A stretch of 64,000 nt of DNA from Paraburkholderia sp. SOS3. GTDB taxonomy: Bacteria; Pseudomonadota; Gammaproteobacteria; Burkholderiales; Burkholderiaceae. The position numbers and the translations under genes were made by a program. The first letter of the stretch is position 1; each line of letters starts with the position of its first letter. The stretch spans positions 2,976,001 through 3,040,000 of the forward strand of contig NZ_CP018811.1 in the NCBI RefSeq assembly GCF_001922345.1, in the 5' to 3' direction. Positions 58,472-64,000 of the stretch are shown here, piece by piece. Under the pieces are notes generated by a model. The model was not told the DNA's origin, searched no databases, and saw nothing but the letters and a program-made list of their open reading frames with translations.

Positions 58472-58891
58472 ATGGACGAGACACAAATGCGCTCTACCAC
58501 AGATAATCTTCCGAGCGTCGCCCGCAGGATGCTGGCGGGCAAAATGTTAACGGACGGCGCAACCGTCGATGCCGTCGCCGACGCGCTGCATATATCGACT
58601 TATACCGTGCGTCGCTATAGAACGATTCTCAACGATGGTGGTCTCGACGCATTGCGCCGGATCAGTATCGGCGGCCGTACGTCGGTACTCGACGATATGG
58701 CGCGCGAATGGATTGCCAACGCATTACGCGGCTCTGCGAAAGAGCACGGCTTTCCAAGCGATGCGTGGACCAATGGGAGATTGCGCGAGCTGATCGGCTC
58801 GCGTTTCGGCGTGCACTATTCGCGCGTCTATACCTGGCAGATTGCGACCGATCTCGGATTGGGTCACCGGTTGTCGAAATCACGACGTTGA
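58472..58891 (+). CDS. Stand-alone helix-turn-helix protein resembling IS630 transposase N-termini
   Basis: 139 residues (ATG at 58472; a second ATG at 58487 is possible). Residues 22-60 form a homeodomain-like helix-turn-helix (GATVDAVADALHISTYTVRRYRTILNDGGLDAL). Residues 95-130 form the second winged module typical of IS630 N-termini (WTNGRLRELIGSRFGVHYSRVYTWQIATDLGL). The DDE domain is absent and no trace of one follows. It sits in AT-rich DNA. A domesticated regulator or a transposase fragment are the two readings. Confidence 0.75.
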   Translation: MDETQMRSTTDNLPSVARRMLAGKMLTDGATVDAVADALHISTYTVRRYRTILNDGGLDALRRISIGGRTSVLDDMAREWIANALRGSAKEHGFPSDAWTNGRLRELIGSRFGVHYSRVYTWQIATDLGLGHRLSKSRR

Positions 58892-58986
58892 AATTTTTTA
58901 ATTTCCCGATATCAATTACGCAAGCAAGTATTTATTGCGATCAATTCAACTATTTGGCGTGAGTCGAAACACCGATGTTGCAATAT

Positions 58987-59020
58987 GCAAAAAAAAGGCG
59001 CCACGTAACCGTGGCGCCTT
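58987..59020 (-). terminator. Intrinsic terminator, minus strand (distal of a tandem pair)
   Basis: AAGGCGCCACG (58995-59005) pairs perfectly with CGTGGCGCCTT (59010-59020) around TAAC. The minus-strand transcript continues into a run of U residues. On the plus strand only A residues follow, so it does not serve the helix-turn-helix gene. Confidence 0.88.
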
Positions 59021-59056
59021 AAAAAGTTCTAGCCATTCCGAGGGCCGTGCTAGAAC
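59021..59056 (-). terminator. Intrinsic terminator, minus strand (proximal of a tandem pair)
   Basis: On the minus strand, GTTCTAGC (59049-59056) pairs with GCTAGAAC (59026-59033) around a 15-nt loop and is followed by five U residues. It overlaps the stop codon of the small reading frame at 59050-59202. Confidence 0.7.
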
Positions 59057-59202
59057 CTGAGAGACGGAATCCGAAAACCCTGGCTGTGTCCATTAATGTT
59101 GCTGACGACGCCCTGAATGTTAGTCCCGCCATAAGACATCCATGCGACGACACAGCGACAAAATCGAGAAAGACACGCTGCCGCCCGAATGACCGGGGTC
59201 AT
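59050..59202 (-). CDS. Candidate 50-residue small protein (or non-coding small RNA)
   Basis: A minus-strand frame from ATG 59202 to TAG 59050 encodes 50 residues (starting MTPVIRAAACLSRFCRC and ending NGHSQGFRIPSLRF). The two tandem terminators follow its stop immediately. TTGACT (59246-59251) with an A/T-rich -10-like element (59223-59230) lies upstream at usable spacing. No clear ribosome-binding site was found, so a non-coding small RNA of about 230 nt is equally possible. No known family was recognised. Confidence 0.3.
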   Translation of the reverse strand: MTPVIRAAACLSRFCRCVVAWMSYGGTNIQGVVSNINGHSQGFRIPSLRF

Positions 59203-59988
59203 GCTTTCGGAATAAGGTCCCAATTTTTTATGGTTACGCTGCCCAAGTCAAGCAAAATCTCCTGAATATGGGCCCGGAAAAGTCATCCGGATATAATGAA
59301 ACGGACGCTTAAACGGCGTCCAACCGTCGCTATAACTGACAGTGCGCAGCGCCGGCCGCGCAGCCGGTCGAAAATCCGGAACAGCGTTTCAAACCCGCCT
59401 GAGCGCGCCGGCGGGCAATCGGGAACCCGCAATCCCTCGCTGCCAGCCTGGCGTTTTCAATCTGTAACCTACGTAACCTTGCGAAAAATACACAGGCTGG
59501 ACTGTTACCAGGGTGGGACGTAGCATCATGCTTCTTGCGGCTCATGCCCGTCCACGCAAGCTTGCCGCAAGCCCGGAAATGCCCGCGGCAAGGCGCCGCC
59601 GGAGCATCGTTGCGTCGACCTCTGTCGAGGTGGACATGCGAAGCGCCGCAGCGATACGCGAGGCGATACCGGCAAGCCGCGTGTCACACGTCGCATACAC
59701 GCTCAAGCTTTATCGTATGGCCGCGGCCGGATCGACGCGCCCGGCCGGTGTCAGCAGGCGCCGCGCGCTTTGCGCCTGCTGCAGCTACGCTCTTTGCCAC
59801 GCTTTGTCCTGCTTGAGTCAGTGCCTTGCCTCTTGCTTTTTTAACGCCGCATCGCGTTCGCTCCTCGGTCGCGCCAGCCGATCAGCGCGCCGCACGCACC
59901 ACGCGCCGTACCGATATGCGGACCGTCGTGCAGCCTCGCGATACTCCGTAGTGTTTGCCCATATCTCGCTAGCCAGCTGATCGAACCG

Positions 59989-61389
59989 ATGGACGAAAAA
60001 CAAAAGCAGTCGGACACCAACCGCAACCCGCCTCCCGCACCTGCCCCCGCAAACCGGCCTCCCGCACCGGGCGGCGGACCGCGGCGCAGCCGCCGGGCGA
60101 TATGGCTGGCGCTGGCCATCGTCGTCGTCGCGGCGATCGTGCTCGTGCGCTGGCATCCATGGCGCAAGGCCGACACAGGCGCGCGCGCAGGCGCCGCGGC
60201 CGGTGCAAGCGGCGCGCACGCCGGCCGCACGGGCGGCCGGCGCGGCGCATTCGCGAACCAGCCGCAGCCGGTCAAGGTTGCCTCGGTCACGCAAGGCGAC
60301 ATGCCGATCGTCATCACCGCGCTCGGCACCGTCACGCCGCTCGCGAACGTCACCGTGCGCACGCAGCTCTCGGGCACGCTGCAGACCGTCGCTTTCCAGG
60401 AAGGCCAGATGGTGAAGAAAGACGAGCTGCTCGCGCAGATCGACCCGCGCCCTTATCAGATCTCGCTTGCGAACGCGCAAGGCACGCTCGCGAAAGACAT
60501 GGCGCTGCTGCAGACGGCGCGCCTCGACCTGAAGCGCTATCAGACGCTTCTGGCGCAGGACTCGATCGCGAGCCAGCAGGTCGATACACAGGCCTCGCTC
60601 GTCAAGCAATATGAAGGGCAGGTGCAATCGGACAAGGCGAATATCGACACCTTCAAGCTCGATCTGACCTACGCGCGTATCACCGCGCCGGTCGCGGGCC
60701 GCGTCGGCCTGCGCCAGGTCGACCCCGGCAACTACGTGACGCCCGGCGACGCGAACGGCATCGTCGTGATTACGCAGCTGCAGCCGATCAGCGTGATCTT
60801 CACGACGTCCGAAGACAATCTGCCGGCCATTCTCAAGCAACTGAACGGCAGGACGAAGATGTCCGTCACCGCATACGACCGCACGAATTCGACGTCGCTC
60901 GAAGCGGGCTACCTCGAAACGATCGACAACCAGATCGATACGACCACCGGCACCGTCAAGCTGCGCGCGAACTTCGCGAACACCGGCAACATGCTGTTCC
61001 CCAACCAGTTCGTGAACGCCCGCCTGCTCGTCGACGTCATCCACAACGCGACGATCGTGCCGACCTCGGCGGTACTGAACGGCTCGATCGGTCAGTTCGT
61101 CTACGTCGTGAAGCCCGATAACACGGTCACAGTACGCAAGGTCAAGGTGGGCCCGGTCGACGGCGAGCGCACGAGCATCGCGTCGGGCCTGCAGGTCGGC
61201 GAACGCGTCGTCACCGACGGCTCGGACCGCCTGAAGGAAGGCGCAAAGATCACGATTCCGGCCGAGCATCCGGCCAGCGCGTCGGGCGCGGCCGGAGCGT
61301 CGGGCGCGTCCTGGGCCGCCGGCGCGTCGGCTGCATCGGGCGCGCATGCCCACCGTCATCGGCACGCGTCGCAAGCGTCGTCGCAATGA
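59989..61389 (+). CDS. mdtA: RND efflux periplasmic adaptor, MdtA-like
   Basis: 466 residues. A Pro-rich cytoplasmic N-terminus precedes a membrane helix (about 37-55). VKVASVTQGDMPIVITALGTVTPLANVTVRTQLSGTLQTVAFQEGQMVKKDELLAQIDPRPYQ matches the MdtA barrel-sandwich region. The helical hairpin, LDLTYARITAPVAGRVGLRQVDPGNYV and the membrane-proximal domain follow. The last 40 residues are Ser/Ala/Gly-rich and end in His/Arg. It is followed 93 bp later by an MdtB-type pump, so MdtA is the best name. Confidence 0.93.
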   Translation: MDEKQKQSDTNRNPPPAPAPANRPPAPGGGPRRSRRAIWLALAIVVVAAIVLVRWHPWRKADTGARAGAAAGASGAHAGRTGGRRGAFANQPQPVKVASVTQGDMPIVITALGTVTPLANVTVRTQLSGTLQTVAFQEGQMVKKDELLAQIDPRPYQISLANAQGTLAKDMALLQTARLDLKRYQTLLAQDSIASQQVDTQASLVKQYEGQVQSDKANIDTFKLDLTYARITAPVAGRVGLRQVDPGNYVTPGDANGIVVITQLQPISVIFTTSEDNLPAILKQLNGRTKMSVTAYDRTNSTSLEAGYLETIDNQIDTTTGTVKLRANFANTGNMLFPNQFVNARLLVDVIHNATIVPTSAVLNGSIGQFVYVVKPDNTVTVRKVKVGPVDGERTSIASGLQVGERVVTDGSDRLKEGAKITIPAEHPASASGAAGASGASWAAGASAASGAHAHRHRHASQASSQ

Positions 61390-61406
61390 GGCGCGCTTCG
61401 GATAAC

Positions 61407-61471
61407 CACTTCAGGCGCCCGCTTCAACGACACGCTTCAACGACACGCTTCAAGGACCCGCTTCAAGGACC
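61407..61471. repeat. 13-bp tandem repeat in the adaptor-pump spacer (second RND operon)
   Basis: CACTTCAGGCGCC, CGCTTCAACGACA twice, and CGCTTCAAGGACC twice are contiguous 13-bp units. It occupies most of the 93-bp gap and stops 11 bp before the mdtB start. Confidence 0.87.
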
Positions 61472-61482
61472 ACTGATATCGC

Positions 61483-64000
61483 ATGAATCCATCCCGCGCC
61501 TTTATCCTGCGCCCCGTCGGCACCGCGCTGCTGATGGCTGCGATCATGCTGGTCGGCCTCGTCGCGTTGCGTTTTCTGCCGCTTTCCGCGCTGCCCGAAG
61601 TCGACTACCCGACCATCCAGGTGCAGACCTTCTATCCGGGCGCGAGCCCCGACGTGATGACCTCGTCGGTCACGGCGCCGCTCGAACGGCAGTTCGGGCA
61701 GATGCCTTCGCTGAACCAGATGTCGTCGCAAAGCTCGGCCGGTTCATCGGTCATCACGCTGCAGTTCAACCTCGATCTGCCGCTCGATATCGCCGAACAG
61801 GAAGTGCAGGCCGCCATTAACGCGGCCGGCAATCTGCTGCCGTCCGATCTGCCCGCGCCGCCGATTTACGCCAAGGTCAACCCGGCCGACGCACCGATCC
61901 TCACGCTCGCCATCACGTCCAACACGCTGCCGCTCACGCAGGTGCAGGACATTGCCGACACGCGTCTCGCACAAAAGATCTCGCAGGTCGGCGGCGTCGG
62001 TCTCGTGAGCCTGTCGGGCGGCCAGCGCCCGGCCGTGCGCATCCAGGCGAACCCGCTCGCGCTCGCGTCGTACGGCCTGAACCTCGACGACCTGCGCACC
62101 ACGATCTCGAACCTCAACGTCAACACGCCGAAGGGCAGCTTCGACGGCCCCACGCACGCCTTTACGATCAACGCGAACGATCAGCTGACCGACGCCGATG
62201 CGTATCAGAGCGCGGTCGTCGCCTACAAGAACGGCCGGCCGGTCATGCTGACCGACGTCGCGAAGATCATTCCCGGCGCGGAAAACACCAAGCTCGGCGC
62301 GTGGGTCGACGGCACGCCCGCGATCATCCTGAACGTGCAGCGCCAGCCGGGCGCAAACGTGATCCAGGTCGTCGACAGCATCAAGAAACTGCTGCCGTCG
62401 CTGCAGCAATCGCTGCCGGCCGCGCTCGACGTGCGGGTCGTCACGGACCGCACGACGACGATCCGCGCCTCGGTGCGCGACGTGCAGTTCGAGCTGCTGA
62501 TGTCGGTCGTGCTCGTCGTGCTCGTCATGTATCTGTTTCTCGCGAACGTCTACGCCACGATCATCCCGAGCCTGTCGGTGCCGCTGTCGCTGATCGGCAC
62601 GCTCGCGGTGATGTACCTGTGTGGCTTCTCGCTCGACAACCTGTCGCTGATGGCGCTGACCATCGCCACCGGCTTCGTCGTGGACGACGCGATCGTGATG
62701 ATCGAAAATATCGCGCGCTACGTCGAGGAAGGCGATTCCCCGCTTCAGGCTGCGCTAAAAGGCTCGAAGCAGATCGGCTTCACGATCATCTCGCTCACGG
62801 TCTCGCTGATCGCGGTGCTGATCCCGCTGCTGTTCATGGGCGACGTGGTCGGGCGCCTGTTCCACGAGTTCGCGATCACGCTCGCGGTGACCATCGTCAT
62901 CTCGGCGGTCGTATCGCTCACGCTCGTGCCGATGATGTGCGCGAAGCTGTTGCGCCACACGCCGCCGAAGGAAAGCCACCGCTTCGAGGCGCGCGCGCAT
63001 GCGTTTATCGATTACGTGATCGACCGCTACGCCGTCGCGCTGCGCTGGGTGCTCGACCGCCAGCCGGCCACGCTCGTGGTCGCGGTCCTCACGCTCGTCG
63101 TGACCGCGCTGCTTTACGTGTTTATCCCGAAAGGCTTCTTTCCGGTCCAGGATACCGGCGTGATCCAGGCGATCACGCAGGCGCCGCAGTCGGTCTCGTA
63201 TCAGTCGATGGCCGAACGCCAGCAGGCGCTCGCGGCCGAAGTGCTGAAAAACCCGAACGTCGACAGCCTCACGTCGTTTATCGGCGTCGACGGCACCAAC
63301 ATCACGCTGAACAGCGGCCGCATGCTGATCAACCTGAAGCCGCGCGACGACCGCGACGCCACCGCGAGCGAAGTGATCCGCGAGCTGCAGCGCGCGACCG
63401 CGCATATTCCCGGCGCGATGCTTTACATGCAGCCGGTGCAGGACCTGACAATCGATTCGACCGTCAGCCCGACGCAATACCAGTTCATGCTCACGGACCC
63501 GAACATCGCCGAGTTCCAGACCTGGGTGCCGAAGCTCGTCGAACGGCTGCAGCAGTTGCCCGATCTCGCCGACGTCGCGACCGATCTGCAGAGCAACGGA
63601 CAGTCCGTGTACGTGGAAATCGACCGCCCGACCGCCGCGCGCTACGGCATCACGCCCGCGACCGTCGACAACGCGCTCTACGACGCCTACGGCCAGCGCA
63701 TCGTCTCGACCATCTTCACGCAGTCGAACCAGTACCGCGTGATTCTCGAAGCGACGCCCACGCTGCAGCACTACACGGATTCGCTCAATTCGATTTACCT
63801 GCCCTCTTCCACCGCGGCCGGCGGCCAGGTGCCGCTGTCGGCCATCGCGAAGTTCCACGAGCGGCCGGCGCCGCTGCTCGTCACGCATCTGAGCCAGTTC
63901 CCGGCCACCACGGTGTCGTTCAACCTCGCGCCGGGCGCGTCGCTTGGCGCGGCCGTGAAGGCCATCCAGCAGGCGGAAAAGGACATCGGCCTGCCCGCGT
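61483..64000 (+). CDS. mdtB: RND efflux inner membrane pump, MdtB-like, 3' end cut by window edge
   Basis: 839 residues are visible of about 1040, from the ATG at 61483 ([28 protein letters not shown]). MdtB-type features include [41 protein letters not shown] and the proton-relay [19 protein letters not shown]. Together with the preceding mdtA it should form the MdtABC pump; mdtC and an outer membrane gene are expected beyond the edge. In E. coli this pump exports bile salts and novobiocin. Confidence 0.94.
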   Translation, partial: MNPSRAFILRPVGTALLMAAIMLVGLVALRFLPLSALPEVDYPTIQVQTFYPGASPDVMTSSVTAPLERQFGQMPSLNQMSSQSSAGSSVITLQFNLDLPLDIAEQEVQAAINAAGNLLPSDLPAPPIYAKVNPADAPILTLAITSNTLPLTQVQDIADTRLAQKISQVGGVGLVSLSGGQRPAVRIQANPLALASYGLNLDDLRTTISNLNVNTPKGSFDGPTHAFTINANDQLTDADAYQSAVVAYKNGRPVMLTDVAKIIPGAENTKLGAWVDGTPAIILNVQRQPGANVIQVVDSIKKLLPSLQQSLPAALDVRVVTDRTTTIRASVRDVQFELLMSVVLVVLVMYLFLANVYATIIPSLSVPLSLIGTLAVMYLCGFSLDNLSLMALTIATGFVVDDAIVMIENIARYVEEGDSPLQAALKGSKQIGFTIISLTVSLIAVLIPLLFMGDVVGRLFHEFAITLAVTIVISAVVSLTLVPMMCAKLLRHTPPKESHRFEARAHAFIDYVIDRYAVALRWVLDRQPATLVVAVLTLVVTALLYVFIPKGFFPVQDTGVIQAITQAPQSVSYQSMAERQQALAAEVLKNPNVDSLTSFIGVDGTNITLNSGRMLINLKPRDDRDATASEVIRELQRATAHIPGAMLYMQPVQDLTIDSTVSPTQYQFMLTDPNIAEFQTWVPKLVERLQQLPDLADVATDLQSNGQSVYVEIDRPTAARYGITPATVDNALYDAYGQRIVSTIFTQSNQYRVILEATPTLQHYTDSLNSIYLPSSTAAGGQVPLSAIAKFHERPAPLLVTHLSQFPATTVSFNLAPGASLGAAVKAIQQAEKDIGLPA

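Larger units (their letters stand above)
58892..59988. other. 1.1-kb region with no large gene before the second RND operon
   Basis: The left half contains the small minus-strand transcription unit with its two terminators. The right half (59300-59988) contains a 9-bp spaced GTAACCT direct repeat (59464-59470 and 59473-59479) and an inverted GTTACC at 59504-59509. Reading frames there (for example from 59513) are Arg/Ala/Ser-rich and look non-coding. The mdtA-like promoter is presumably inside. Confidence 0.5.

Noticed and set aside
58276..58506. A 76-residue plus-strand frame in the AT-rich region
   Set aside because: It has no ribosome-binding site, and its sequence is low in protein character and ends inside the helix-turn-helix gene.
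59513..59980. A 155-residue plus-strand frame upstream of mdtA
   Set aside because: The Arg/Ala/Ser-rich translation without motif, and its disagreement with usual codon position bias, suggest non-coding DNA.

Overview
The window is GC-rich, densely coded chromosomal DNA from a member of the Burkholderiaceae (Burkholderia/Paraburkholderia type). This rests on the gene orders sucA-odhB-lpdA-zapE, rimP-nusA-infB-rbfA-truB and scpB-rluB, on protein sequences typical of Betaproteobacteria, and on the many efflux systems. No rRNA, tRNA, CRISPR array, prophage or complete insertion sequence was recognised. Genus and species cannot be fixed from the sequence alone.

Layout. 1-7.1 kb (minus strand): the 2-oxoglutarate dehydrogenase operon sucA-odhB-lpdA followed by zapE, which is cut by the window edge; a candidate structured sucA leader lies upstream. 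7.5-9.4 kb: typA/bipA with its terminator. 9.6-14.9 kb: a MarR-controlled tripartite efflux operon (marR, outer membrane lipoprotein, EmrA-like adaptor, EmrB-like transporter), with a promoter and operator that can be read directly. 15-22 kb: a secreted cupin protein, then the translation/transcription operon rimP-nusA-infB-rbfA-truB (minus). 22.6-28.7 kb: scpB-rluB, whose proteins both carry very long disordered extensions, then a LysR regulator and an aminotransferase.

28.7-35.6 kb is a looser, accessory-like stretch: a catalytic-domain-less transposase-type protein, several small secreted or unknown proteins, a YdcF-type membrane protein, an ABM monooxygenase, an EAL phosphodiesterase and ArfB. 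35.7-46.9 kb: a FUSC transporter, an Lrp/AsnC regulator divergent from a thiol dioxygenase with an Lrp-like box between them, an MscS-type channel, a lipoprotein/GNAT pair, a DJ-1/PfpI protein and a CHASE3 histidine kinase. 47.2-51.3 kb: an ammonium transporter, a fluoride riboswitch with crcB, a CHASE3-GGDEF cyclase and an ECF sigma factor without a visible anti-sigma factor. 51.7-57.8 kb: a complete MexEF-OprN-type RND operon. 57.8-60 kb: an AT-richer, gene-poor island with a stand-alone IS630-type helix-turn-helix protein and a small minus-strand transcription unit ending in tandem terminators. 60-64 kb: the start of an MdtAB-type RND operon that runs off the window.

Three efflux systems of different classes thus lie within about 55 kb. 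The least expected pattern is a set of at least nine short, degenerate, intergenic tandem repeats of 11-14 bp. Each has its own unit sequence. Two of them fill the adaptor-pump junctions of the two RND operons, and both of those junctions are exactly 93 bp long.
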